Made by a program: the position numbers and the translations under genes. A stretch of DNA of 41,033 nucleotides, taken from the IMG/VR virus record IMGVR_UViG_3300031603_000011, positions 1 through 41,033 of that record; one strand, 5' to 3'. This document shows, in pieces, positions 17,601 through 23,744 of the stretch. Under the pieces are notes generated by a model that did no database searches, had not been told where the DNA came from, and saw only the letters and a list, made by a program, of their open reading frames with translations. This DNA is from a virus. Position 1 is the first letter of the stretch, and each line of letters begins with the position of its first letter.

Positions 17601-18650
17601 TATTCCTATTTCATATTGAATGTAATTAGGTCTTCTTTTGTCTTTGTTATATGTTATATATCCATCACCAGCAAATAATCTGTTTAACAATATAGACATT
17701 TGCTTCTTGTTCAAATTCATTAAATCTGTTGTTAGTATTCTATCAATAGATTTTTTATTTAGATTATGCTCATTCATAAAACTTAATATAGGTCTATATA
17801 ATTTACCTTTTGTTTTAGAAACTAATCTTAAATCATATCCTTGCTTTCTGTTTTCTACTAATGGTCTGTTGTAAATATATGGATGACAATTTTCAAAAGT
17901 TTCACCGGCTTCTAATACTTCATTTATATAATCTAAATTAGTATTAACAAAAATTGGCTGAGACGCTTTTCCATCTGCTAAATAATAACCTATTAATGCA
18001 GCATGTTTATCGTCTTCTAACTTAAAACTTCCAAAACTTCCATTATTAACTAAAGTAATTATTTTATCACTTAATGTTAATAATCTTGCTTCTTTATACC
18101 CTTCTTCTGTAAGTATTAAATGATCTAACGTTGTCATTACTTCAGCTCCAGAGTTTGTTAATATTCTGCAAACTTTCTTTTTGCCGTTATCATAAAAACG
18201 CTCAACAGTAACAAAATGGGATTTATTATTAATAACTGTTTCTACTTTATCTCCAACTTTCACATCTTTGATAGAAATATATCCACGATTAGTCATTACA
18301 AAGTTATCTTCTGTCAAACACTGTCTTGTTTTATCGAGAACAATTTTTCTGTAGTCCATTAGTTCTTTTGCTACTTCTGTCTGAAAGTAATAAGGATTCA
18401 TTTCAATAGTTCCTAATCCAGGAACATCTACTCTGCTATATTCATTTAGAAAATAACTAAATGATTTCTTAACTAAGAACATCTCTATACCAGCATCAAC
18501 TAATTCAACACCATCTGTATTATAGATTGTATAAACTAACTGACCAATTAAATAGCCAATAGCTTCTTTTAGTGTTGTTCTTATATTATATTTCTTTATC
18601 TTGTTTTCTATAGAACTGGTAAATGCTAGCTCTTCTTTTGTTAAAGCCAT
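14580..18650 (-). CDS. gp17: Large terminase subunit (T4 gp17-like) with two inteins
   Basis: 1356 residues as encoded, 636 after removing inteins of 356 and 364 residues; T4 gp17 has 610. It is the packaging ATPase and headful nuclease. ATPase motifs in the extein: deviant Walker A, K-T-R-Q joined to S-G-L-S-T after splicing; Walker B LSVLILDEVAFY; coupling motif LIS joined to TPNG. Nuclease motifs: first Asp in YIAGIDVSSGTGKDFS, Glu in AYLAIECNSIGEA, and paired Asp in GGSNDDTIISLALAL. Start ATG 18650 with GGAGAG upstream. Both inteins break ATPase motifs, so packaging depends on both splicing events. Confidence 0.96.
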   Translation of the reverse strand: MALTKEELAFTSSIENKIKKYNIRTTLKEAIGYLIGQLVYTIYNTDGVELVDAGIEMFLVKKSFSYFLNEYSRVDVPGLGTIEMNPYYFQTEVAKELMDYRKIVLDKTRQCLTEDNFVMTNRGYISIKDVKVGDKVETVINNKSHFVTVERFYDNGKKKVCRILTNSGAEVMTTLDHLILTEEGYKEARLLTLSDKIITLVNNGSFGSFKLEDDKHAALIGYYLADGKASQPIFVNTNLDYINEVLEAGETFENCHPYIYNRPLVENRKQGYDLRLVSKTKGKLYRPILSFMNEHNLNKKSIDRILTTDLMNLNKKQMSILLNRLFAGDGYITYNKDKRRPNYIQYEIGIGAPNYTLLKQLEYILQTKYGIHCWIQEQFGKKQTQRFWKIRISQKKSVLKFIDEIGIKGKTDTKEIIELISKEKPYNSNQPFNKIRKIQTLEEPENVYDITTATSNFLSNCLVVHNSGLSTIFALYSFWRAHFFPAESIDVVSVKQKKAQQFVKKIYSTMNSLPEWMKTPIKYQNQQEITFIHGKSSTSTILSESQSDNAGRGDSLSVLILDEVAFYQSERMARNIIASAQPTLNKTGGQLILISCVVGDTYIYTDSGLEQVKDYKPKNCKLGYNEIPEFKIDGINHQQECNTFYDSGITDIYTVETSSGFKISGSPIHPMMINKDGKSELKMLKDIKVGDNILSSSEIKYRGCLEVINYIYTPKRNTEKYINIKKIDNDLSYLIGIYIAEGYIDKTKYKISIACTEDFIIKKISNICNKYNFSFKFYNGRIDIFGKGFVLLFNSLGYFSTTAKYKTISKGNLKLKKTLMISLLQGMFDGDGCNNYKNHSVDYTSYSYELLYQLKMILLSFGIHSFLIKKSNTLRIYSHRKKFLEKIGFSLPRKQNYNNIDEIRENSYLKESTHDNILLSGMIDNTVLSVIKEKSQKNTYDFTIPESKSFYANGLLGSNTPNGVAGKGAYYYEQVTAARAGSKDTKYLEIDWWEVPDDEKIKGPKKGYNDILDKAVKEGYYYKPEIKKKYNEFFKPIARETYLDNEWLKAAHDDLNTAAYRQEILHDFIVAGDKVFSEEILSNVEERLREPITKDVFGTSEYEGWWIWKKPIPGHRYIAGIDVSSGTGKDFSTMEILDVAEYEQVAEYKGHMSTPNFARFIKKAAIYYNEAYLAIECNSIGEAIFNGVYYSEIDPYQNVYKQKKTKNGITRMTGWTTDVKTRKLLTNDFIDWITVPELFDSIKIYSKRLWMELSTWIWAGGNKPEHSGGSNDDTIISLALALYLRNKAINSGESFLITDDGEVIESGSKDNSEDSSLKRVAETFDVLSSDTMDNDDFEDSYGCSKEDYEWLIGTTN
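15774..16865 (-). mobile_element. LAGLIDADG intein 2 of terminase, in the ATPase coupling motif
   Basis: 364 residues, from Cys (CVVGDTYIYTDSG) to Ser-Asn (NGLLGSN) before +1 Thr. Block B reads ISGSPIHPMM. LAGLIDADG helices: LSYLIGIYIAEGYID and SLLQGMFDGDGCNN. Block F includes TYDFTIPESKSFYANG. The penultimate His is replaced by Ser. The insertion splits LIS from TPNG, the motif that couples ATP hydrolysis to DNA movement. Confidence 0.92.
17253..18320 (-). mobile_element. LAGLIDADG intein 1 of terminase, in Walker A
   Basis: 356 residues, from Cys (CLTEDNFVMTNRGY) to His-Asn (NCLVVHN) before +1 Ser. Block B reads MTTLDHLILT. LAGLIDADG helices: AALIGYYLADGKAS and LLNRLFAGDGYIT. The insertion point lies between Gln and Ser of the Walker A loop (KTRQ / SGLST). 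Confidence 0.94.
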
Positions 18651-18678
18651 TTTTCTCTCCTTTTGCTGTTACATTAAT

Positions 18679-18765
18679 CTATATATGAACTAATGTATTA
18701 AAAGCTGCAAGTTTTTTAGAGTCTGCTGGTCTCGACATTGGAATTGAACCTATTTTAATCTTCAT
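18679..18765 (-). CDS. Possible 28-residue peptide upstream of terminase
   Basis: A short open frame, MKIKIGSIPMSRPADSKKLA plus eight residues, whose ATG overlaps the end of the preceding gene (11 nt). It fills most of the gap before the terminase. There is no convincing ribosome site. The composition is protein-like, but the length makes it uncertain. Confidence 0.35.
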   Translation of the reverse strand: MKIKIGSIPMSRPADSKKLAAFNTLVHI

Positions 18766-19609
18766 TATTTTTCTTCTTAAGAATTTCCTTTCTTTTACCT
18801 AATATATCATCCACTATTGTTGTTTCACCTTTGGGCATTGTTGTAAATAAAGTTCTATTCTTTTTAATTAAAGTTATTAACTCTAGTTGTTTTTCAGGAG
18901 TTAACTCTCTATCAAACTTAACCATCTTCCCTAAAGATATTTGAATGTATTTATTGTCTAAAGGAACATTTTGTTGCTTCTTAAAAGTAATTCTTTCTTC
19001 ACCTTCTCTGTGAAACTTCTTATCTTTCTTTTCACCTTTCTCTGTGAACTTACCACCGCCAGACGTTATTCTATGCATCTGCTGTTGATTAACTATTCTT
19101 TCTAAACTTTTAATATTCATCTTATTAAAAGGTTTTATCTCTTTTAATGCATCCATCATTTTAGATTTTTGCATAATGTTAGCATTTTCGTAATCTAAAT
19201 CTAAATCTATTTCTATTTTCTTAATTGCTTTACCTAACTTTGTAATAAATGTAGTAAGCTCTGCTCCTTTTAATCCAGAGAAGTCACCGACGTTTTCTTT
19301 ATATGATACAGGATATTCAGCTATTGGTTCTATTCTTGCTCCGGGAACTTTATTATTGCCTACTAATTTATCAGCTGTAATAATAAATTTAACTCCACCA
19401 TCTGTAGCTCCAGATAAAGCACTTATTTGTGCTTCGTTTGCAGTGCTACTTGGACGAACTGTTGCTAATTGATGCTTGCCTTTCCCTCCAGCATATAAAG
19501 AAGTTTTTAAGTGACCTGACTGTAAGATCTTAATTAATTTACTATAGTTAGTATAATGAAAAAGAGTTCTTTCCCCAATACCTTCTGTTAATAATTGTAA
19601 TATATTCAT
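18755..19609 (-). CDS. ADP-ribosyltransferase-like protein with capsid-targeting leader
   Basis: 284 residues. It begins MNILQLLTE-G, the same nine residues as the next upstream gene, ending in a gp21-type L-T-E site. Directly after it comes an ART-like start: LFHYTNYSKLIKILQSGHLKTS (H18, T20), then an Arg strand (ATVRPSS, R52), a beta segment GGVKFIITADKL, and a late EGEERI (around residues 202-207) followed by YIQISLGK. This pattern (H-T, R-S, E-E-R, final beta strand) occurs in phage ART/DarT-like proteins. By analogy with T4 Alt it may be packaged, freed from its leader and ejected into the host to modify a target. Start ATG 19609 with AAGGA 6 nt upstream; it overlaps the previous gene by ATGA. 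The exact reaction and target are unknown. Confidence 0.75.
   Translation of the reverse strand: MNILQLLTEGIGERTLFHYTNYSKLIKILQSGHLKTSLYAGGKGKHQLATVRPSSTANEAQISALSGATDGGVKFIITADKLVGNNKVPGARIEPIAEYPVSYKENVGDFSGLKGAELTTFITKLGKAIKKIEIDLDLDYENANIMQKSKMMDALKEIKPFNKMNIKSLERIVNQQQMHRITSGGGKFTEKGEKKDKKFHREGEERITFKKQQNVPLDNKYIQISLGKMVKFDRELTPEKQLELITLIKKNRTLFTTMPKGETTIVDDILGKRKEILKKKNNED
19582..19609. repeat. 28-bp repeat encoding the capsid-targeting leader, copy 1
   Basis: Identical to 19866-19893. Both copies run from the start codon through the nine-residue leader MNILQLLTE, after which the two proteins have no similarity. Confidence 0.9.
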
Positions 19610-19893
19610 TTTAATTCCTTATTAAGTTTTCCTATTGCTTTTGTATAATCTTTCTTAGCACTCTTGTTCTTTCCAGAGTAGTATCCAAACATTATCATAG
19701 ATAAATTATTCTTAAGATTACCTACTGTGTGAGGATTAGATCCTTTTCCTTCTTTATGAGCACAATAAGATTTTACTAATTTATTTGCTTTCTGTTGAAC
19801 TTTCATTATATCAATATCACTTAAAGCTTTTTTCATTCCTTCAAAGCTTCCAGCAGATGATACATCTTCTGTTAATAATTGTAATATATTCAT
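19606..19893 (-). CDS. Small basic internal-head-type protein with capsid-targeting leader
   Basis: 95 residues from the ATG at 19893 (an in-frame ATG at 19899 adds Met-Ser). Leader MNILQLLTE then Asp, matching the [L/I]-x-E gp21 site, followed by a Lys-rich helical body (KKALSDIDIMKVQQKANKLVK). Size, charge and leader resemble T4 internal proteins IPI-IPIII, which are packaged and injected with the DNA. No sequence similarity to these is evident beyond the leader type. It sits between the RHH regulator and the ART-like gene. Confidence 0.75.
   Translation of the reverse strand: MNILQLLTEDVSSAGSFEGMKKALSDIDIMKVQQKANKLVKSYCAHKEGKGSNPHTVGNLKNNLSMIMFGYYSGKNKSAKKDYTKAIGKLNKELK
19866..19893. repeat. 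28-bp repeat encoding the capsid-targeting leader, copy 2
   Basis: Identical to 19582-19609; its end is the ATG that gives the shared leader, which supports 19893 as the start. Confidence 0.9.
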
Positions 19894-19903
19894 ACTCATA
19901 TCT

Positions 19904-20059
19904 TTACTCTTCTATATCAGGAAACTTTATTCTTTTAAACATTAATCTAATCCCCATTTCTGTTATACTTTTTATAGAGATACCTGAATGTTTTGAGAAC
20001 TCTTTTAATTCTTTATGCAATTCTTCATCAATTAATATTGATTTCTTCTTTTCTTCCAT
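19904..20059 (-). CDS. Ribbon-helix-helix DNA-binding protein
   Basis: 51 residues with the RHH (Arc/CopG) pattern: a short beta strand (KSILIDEE), helix 1 (LHKELKEFSKHSG) and helix 2 (SIKSITEMGIRLMFKRI). Such proteins bind DNA as dimers of dimers and usually repress their own promoters. GAGG lies 6 nt upstream of ATG 20059. It is the first gene of the operon that continues through the leader-bearing proteins to the terminase. The upstream region carries two tandem 10-bp repeats that may be its operator. Confidence 0.85.
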   Translation of the reverse strand: MEEKKKSILIDEELHKELKEFSKHSGISIKSITEMGIRLMFKRIKFPDIEE

Positions 20060-20072
20060 AATTCACCTCATA

Positions 20073-20092
20073 AATATACTATAATATACTAT
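20073..20092. promoter_or_regulatory. Tandem 10-bp direct repeat, candidate RHH operator
   Basis: Two adjacent perfect copies of AATATACTAT between the divergent RHH gene and the gene at 20151. One-helical-turn spacing suits cooperative binding of RHH dimers. The repeat overlaps TATAAT-like sequences on both strands. Confidence 0.55.
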
Positions 20093-20097
20093 GTATT

Positions 20098-20117
20098 TAT
20101 GATGTAGTAAAGATAAA
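20098..20117 (+). promoter_or_regulatory. Candidate phage promoter motif (GTAGTAAAGATAAA type)
   Basis: TATGATGTAGTAAAGATAAA, 33 nt before ATG 20151. It matches 33694-33713 (minus strand) in 19 of 20 positions and shares GTAAAGATAAA with 37943-37963. All three sites sit in upstream regions. It may be the late promoter recognised with the gp55-like sigma factor. Confidence 0.5.
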
Positions 20118-20150
20118 GACAATAAGAAGAAATTTTCAAGGAGAAAATAA

Positions 20151-20918
20151 ATGGACAAGACATTAAGAAAAGCATTATACCCTGCAGTAGTCACATTCCC
20201 TGCATCAAAAACAATTGGAGCAGTAACACTTACAGGTGACGTTATCGGTACTTATGAAAACGACACATTCGGACCTACTAAAATTATGTTAGCAGAAGCT
20301 GATGCTTCTAAAGTTGGAGTAAGCGTAGTTGCAACTACTTATGGTAGCTGGGATGGTGGAACAACTTTTTTAGCTATTGATGAAGACAAAACATTAGTTA
20401 ATGGAACTGGTGCAAAAAATGCAATGGTTGCAGTAGGAAGTTTAATTCCTAGAGTTAGAGTTGATGCAGCAATTTCAACATTAACATTAGCTCACGGTTT
20501 AGCAATTGATGTAGCAATTGACGAAGCATCAAATGGAGCAAGAAAAGAAGTTACAGCAGCAACAACAATTTCTGAAGCAATTTCTGGAGTTTCAACATTT
20601 TATACTGAAGCTTTAAGTTTAGCAACACCTGCTCTTTTAGATTATGCAGGAATGGCAATTATTGTAGAAGATAGTTCTGACATTACTGTTGGTACAACAA
20701 TCGGATACAAAATGCAAAGTTCTATGGACGGAGTTTATTGGTGGAATATGGCATCTGATGTTACAGACGGTTTAGTTGTTACAGATACAGACGCACCTGT
20801 TTATATCGAAGTTGCATATGAAACTGGATTAGGTAAATATGTTCGTTTAGCACTTACAGGAACAACTTCTTCTGCATTAGCTCCAGCAGCTATTGTAGTT
20901 CATGGTATCCTTTCATAA
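20151..20918 (+). CDS. Probable virion surface/decoration protein
   Basis: 255 residues, Ala/Thr/Val-rich and predicted mostly beta. N-terminal half (about 1-100) resembles a small beta-barrel (VTLTGDVIGTYENDTFGPTK); C-terminal half (about 140-255) looks like a galactose-binding or Ig-like beta sandwich (YKMQSSMDGVYWWNM, YIEVAYETGLGKYVRLALTG). It is a single-gene unit with its own motif upstream, AAGGAG ribosome site and a strong terminator, as expected of an abundant structural protein. No homologue recognised by name; head decoration is the best guess, tail or head-fibre protein the alternative. Confidence 0.6.
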   Translation: MDKTLRKALYPAVVTFPASKTIGAVTLTGDVIGTYENDTFGPTKIMLAEADASKVGVSVVATTYGSWDGGTTFLAIDEDKTLVNGTGAKNAMVAVGSLIPRVRVDAAISTLTLAHGLAIDVAIDEASNGARKEVTAATTISEAISGVSTFYTEALSLATPALLDYAGMAIIVEDSSDITVGTTIGYKMQSSMDGVYWWNMASDVTDGLVVTDTDAPVYIEVAYETGLGKYVRLALTGTTSSALAPAAIVVHGILS

Positions 20919-20933
20919 ATTAAAATTTTAAAT

Positions 20934-20968
20934 AAAAAAAGACACTCAATTAAGAGTGTCTTTTTTTT
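20934..20968. terminator. Bidirectional rho-independent terminator
   Basis: Stem GACACTC / GAGTGTC, loop AATTAA, with A-run before and T-run after. It serves the convergent genes ending at 20918 and 20974. The stem sequence is the same as at 35891-35926. Confidence 0.93.
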
Positions 20969-20973
20969 AGTCT

Positions 20974-21402
20974 TTAGAACTGTTCTCCCCAAGTTATGAA
21001 TTTATTATCATCTATCATTTTTCTGACTTTATCATATGATTTCTTTTCTTCTTTATTTCTTCTAAGTAAATATCTAAATCCTTTCGTCTTACCATCTGTA
21101 TCTGCAAACCCATAGAAGTGTTTTCCATCAGTATCACTAATTATTTTCTTATATATTTCCTGAGCAGCTGCTGAATGTGTTAACTCAGCATTGAACATAT
21201 ACATTTTATTCTTTTCTATATCTACTATTATTCTTAATCCGTGAATGAGAGAATTCTCTTTATTGATTTGTGCCATTTTAGATGAACTAGGATTTTCATA
21301 TATACTAATAAGTTGTTTCCCTGCAGTTGCCGATGCTATTGCAGTTGCTGCTTCCGCTAATATGTCTTCAGATAAATCATCTAATGTTTCTAAAAATTGC
21401 AT
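20974..21402 (-). CDS. Putative internal head protein with gp21-type leader
   Basis: 142 residues from ATG 21402, which has AAAGGA 7 nt upstream; the longer frame to 21435 lacks a ribosome site. The N-terminus, MQFLETLDDLSEDILAE-A, contains L-S-E and L-A-E sites followed by Ala, the preferred residue after gp21 cleavage. The body is mixed alpha/beta (SLIHGLRIIVDIEKNKMYMFNAE, HFYGFADTDGK), basic at the C-terminal half. No domain recognised. Leader type suggests packaging in the head and ejection. Confidence 0.7.
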   Translation of the reverse strand: MQFLETLDDLSEDILAEAATAIASATAGKQLISIYENPSSSKMAQINKENSLIHGLRIIVDIEKNKMYMFNAELTHSAAAQEIYKKIISDTDGKHFYGFADTDGKTKGFRYLLRRNKEEKKSYDKVRKMIDDNKFITWGEQF

Positions 21403-21428
21403 AGTATATTCCTTTCTATTAACTTTAC

Positions 21429-21457
21429 TTGACAAAATAAGAATAATATGTTATAAT
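21429..21457 (+). promoter_or_regulatory. Consensus sigma-70 promoter for the 21502-22630 operon
   Basis: TTGACA (21429-21434), 17-nt spacer, TATAAT (21452-21457). The spacer includes AAGAATAATA as in the promoters at 3599 and 30257. Expected start near 21464, giving a leader of about 38 nt. Confidence 0.9.
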
Positions 21458-21501
21458 TAATTATGGATACACAATCACAAAAATAATAGAGGATGCAATA
21501 G

Positions 21502-21753
21502 ATGAAGAAGCAATATTTGATGAATATAATTTCACCTATATCGATGAAGCAATTTTATGGAGATAAAGAAATAAATTATATAACTCCAGAAATAGCTACT
21601 CGATCTATGACTGAAACAGAAATCATTAACTACTTAGAGGTAGAAAATAAAAAGCCAAAGAAAACTATTTTTAAACTTCAGGATTATTTTACTCTTGATA
21701 TGTATAATTCTTTAGTTGAAGTAGAAGATTTTTTAAATAAGGAAGCAATATGA
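21502..21753 (+). CDS. Small hypothetical protein
   Basis: 83 residues, first gene of a three-gene plus-strand operon. It has GAGG upstream of the ATG and overlaps the next gene by ATGA. Charged and helical in the C-terminal half (TETEIINYLEVENKKPKKT). No family recognised. The host-type promoter suggests early expression. Confidence 0.75.
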   Translation: MKKQYLMNIISPISMKQFYGDKEINYITPEIATRSMTETEIINYLEVENKKPKKTIFKLQDYFTLDMYNSLVEVEDFLNKEAI

Positions 21754-22142
21754 ATGTAGCAGTCGTAGGAAGTAGAAGTTTAGTAGATTATGATTTAGTA
21801 GAAAAAGTTTTAATGACTATCATTAAGCCAGAGGTCGATACCATTGTCTCCGGAGGAGCAACAGGTGCTGACCAATTAGCTGAACATTTTGCTAATGATA
21901 ATTTAATAGCAAAAATTATACATAAACCAGATTACAAACAATATGGTGCAGGTGCTCCATTTATTAGAAACCAATTAATTATTGATGATGCCGATATGTT
22001 AGTTGCTTTCTGGGATGGTGTTTCTAATGGAACAAGAGACAGCATCAAAAAAGCAGAAAAGAAAGGTATCACAGTGTTGAATATTAAAATAACTCTTCCT
22101 ACAAAAAAATTTAAAAGTGCTAATTACTGGAGTGAAAAGTGA
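21750..22142 (+). CDS. DUF2493 / SLOG-family nucleotide-binding protein
   Basis: 130 residues with the DUF2493 pattern: N-terminal strand MNVAVVGSRS, the phosphate loop IVSGGATGADQLAEHFA (Gly/Ala/Asp at 35-41), AGAPFIRNQ (67-75), and the closing LVAFWDGVSNGT (86-95). SLOG Rossmann-like domains bind nucleotides or NAD-derived ligands; the cellular role of phage members is not established. It is in an operon with a consensus host promoter, so probably made early. A counter-defence or NAD/nucleotide role is possible but unproven. Confidence 0.88.
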   Translation: MNVAVVGSRSLVDYDLVEKVLMTIIKPEVDTIVSGGATGADQLAEHFANDNLIAKIIHKPDYKQYGAGAPFIRNQLIIDDADMLVAFWDGVSNGTRDSIKKAEKKGITVLNIKITLPTKKFKSANYWSEK

Positions 22143-22630
22143 AAACAATAACAGAATTATCTGATCTCGTAGGAAATCAAGAACTAACTGATGAGTATTT
22201 TTCTAATCGATATAAAGAAGTTGATTGGGAACCTTCTCTTAATACATTAGAGAATTGTATAATACATAACATGCAAGATTATTATAGATTACTATCAGAC
22301 AGCCAACTTAGAGATTTTCATGATCAAGGGTATTATGCTCCGGATATGTTAAATATGTTTCCTAAAGGAGTTATAGTTCCTACTATTGCTTCTAATGGTT
22401 TTATAGAATTAAAAACAATCAATGGAATATTTCAATATAGACATATGTGCAGGGCAAATGTAATTGTTCCTATCAAGAAAAAAGATGAAGTGTATTTAAT
22501 CTTCCCATACTTAATTGCTTTTTCAGTTGCTGTTGAATACTTACTCCCTGACATAGCATCAAATATAATAAAAGTAGCTCCAATTTATGATATCATTGTT
22601 ACCCCTAATCATTTATTAGAGGACTTCTAA
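22139..22630 (+). CDS. Hypothetical protein, GTG start
   Basis: 163 residues. The GTG at 22139 overlaps the previous stop codon (GTGA) and has GGAG 6 nt upstream. The protein is mixed alpha/beta with a hydrophobic C-terminal stretch (VYLIFPYLIAFSVAVEYLL). Its last codon overlaps the end of the convergent gene at 22627 by 4 nt. No family recognised. Confidence 0.75.
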   Translation: MKTITELSDLVGNQELTDEYFSNRYKEVDWEPSLNTLENCIIHNMQDYYRLLSDSQLRDFHDQGYYAPDMLNMFPKGVIVPTIASNGFIELKTINGIFQYRHMCRANVIVPIKKKDEVYLIFPYLIAFSVAVEYLLPDIASNIIKVAPIYDIIVTPNHLLEDF

Positions 22631-23085
22631 AGACTATCTTTAATATTATTCAATGATATTCCTGCTTGTTTTTCAGAGATAGTGTTGATCAATATGTTTG
22701 TTCCAGACTTATCACCTTTAGACGATAATACTTTTGCTAAGTCTATCATATTCTTATTAGCAGCATTTTGAACATCTAATGCTTTTAAGAGTGCTTCTTT
22801 AGAGGAAGTACTCTTATCAGCTCCATGAAAAACATCAGCACTAAAATTATCAAACACCAACTTCGCTTTGTCTATTACTCCTAATGAGTTTTTGACTATT
22901 CGATTAGAGAGTGCGTTCTCATCTTCTAAATCTACTGTATCTAATTCAGTTTCTTCTGTTTCCTCTAAAAAATCTTCAATGACATCTTCCATACTTTCAA
23001 TATCTTCTTCTTGCTCAACAATTATTGGTTCTACATCTGCTCCTATACTATTCATTATTGCATCTATATCTACTTCTTCACTCAT
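22627..23085 (-). CDS. Possible small terminase subunit (T4 gp16-like)
   Basis: 152 residues. The N-terminal 55 are acidic and probably disordered; the rest is helical: NRIVKNSLGVIDKAKLVFDNF, then SSKEALLKALDVQNAANKNMIDLAKVLS. This spacing (Arg-rich helix, Ser, long helix with Asn and a Leu-Ala-Lys end) resembles the central coiled-coil of T4 gp16, which recognises DNA and stimulates gp17. Length is close to T4 gp16 (164). It is not next to the large subunit, unlike in T4. The identification is by pattern only. Confidence 0.5.
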   Translation of the reverse strand: MSEEVDIDAIMNSIGADVEPIIVEQEEDIESMEDVIEDFLEETEETELDTVDLEDENALSNRIVKNSLGVIDKAKLVFDNFSADVFHGADKSTSSKEALLKALDVQNAANKNMIDLAKVLSSKGDKSGTNILINTISEKQAGISLNNIKDSL

Positions 23086-23549
23086 TTTCTATTTTCCCAT
23101 TCCATTTCTTCTACTGTATTAATAAATATTTGTTTCAACTCATTACTATATCCAAATCGCTCTTGATTAATTTCAATTGATTTTAATATATCTCCATTGT
23201 CATGTCTTAAGGTAGCTGCTTTCCAATCAATTAACATCTCAAAGACATTCAGTAAAGACATGTCTTTAATTCCATTCTCAAAATGTTCTGGGTGATGCTC
23301 ATAACGTTCATAATGATGATCTAATGCAACTTTCATATGTTTCAAATATTCTTTATATTGATCACTTCCATATGTAGAGCTGGCTAATTTAGGTGTCATT
23401 TCATCAAAAATTTCTTTCTCTGGACTTATCAATTTTGTTTGATCATGATCATTCAAGTAATCAGTTAACCTATTCGTTACTAATAACCCTAACTCCCATA
23501 CTTTTTTTATATGATCCATTGTATCTAATGTGCTATCGTATTCACTCAT
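23082..23549 (-). CDS. DUF5662 family protein
   Basis: 155 residues with the DUF5662 signature: NDHDQTKLISPEKEIFDE, TPKLASSTYGSDQYKEYL, the His-rich core ALDHHYERYEHHPEHFENGI, and MLIDWKAATLRHDNGDILKS ending with a RFGYS turn. The His/Asp pattern suggests a metal-binding helical fold similar to HD domains, with possible hydrolase activity; this is inference. The family is frequent in phages. It overlaps the next gene by ATGA and has AAGGA upstream. Confidence 0.85.
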   Translation of the reverse strand: MSEYDSTLDTMDHIKKVWELGLLVTNRLTDYLNDHDQTKLISPEKEIFDEMTPKLASSTYGSDQYKEYLKHMKVALDHHYERYEHHPEHFENGIKDMSLLNVFEMLIDWKAATLRHDNGDILKSIEINQERFGYSNELKQIFINTVEEMEWENRK

Positions 23550-23552
23550 TTT

Positions 23553-23744
23553 CTATCCTTTTAATTGATCTACTTTTCCTCTAAATCCACACTCAGAACA
23601 CTGTACCATATTGAGTATATCCCTATAGGGAACTCCCTCAATGGGGGTAGGTGGTGTCATTGCGGTTTCGACGACCTTTCTACCACAAATAGGGCATCGA
23701 AGATGTGAGTCATAGTATTTCTTCATTTCATCAGTAAATATCAT
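23553..23744 (-). CDS. Small zinc-ribbon protein
   Basis: 63 residues with two Cys pairs (C17-C20 in CPIC, C49-C52 in CSEC) forming a likely zinc ribbon. Translation starts inside the end of the endonuclease gene (ATGA overlap) with GGAG 8 nt upstream. Such small proteins may modulate transcription or translation; no specific role can be given. Confidence 0.8.
   Translation of the reverse strand: MIFTDEMKKYYDSHLRCPICGRKVVETAMTPPTPIEGVPYRDILNMVQCSECGFRGKVDQLKG

Noticed and set aside
18679-18765. Possible tRNA or tRNA-like RNA: minus-strand GGTTCAATTCC resembles a T-loop and is followed by ...GAGACCA.
   Set aside because: No matching acceptor 5' strand, D-arm or anticodon arm is found upstream; that DNA is the coding end of the ART-like gene. 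A short open frame explains the segment at least as well.
19904-20059. RHH gene plus ART-like gene as a toxin-antitoxin pair.
   Set aside because: The RHH protein has no toxin-binding extension, another gene lies between them, and the ART-like protein carries a head-delivery leader, which fits packaged cargo better.
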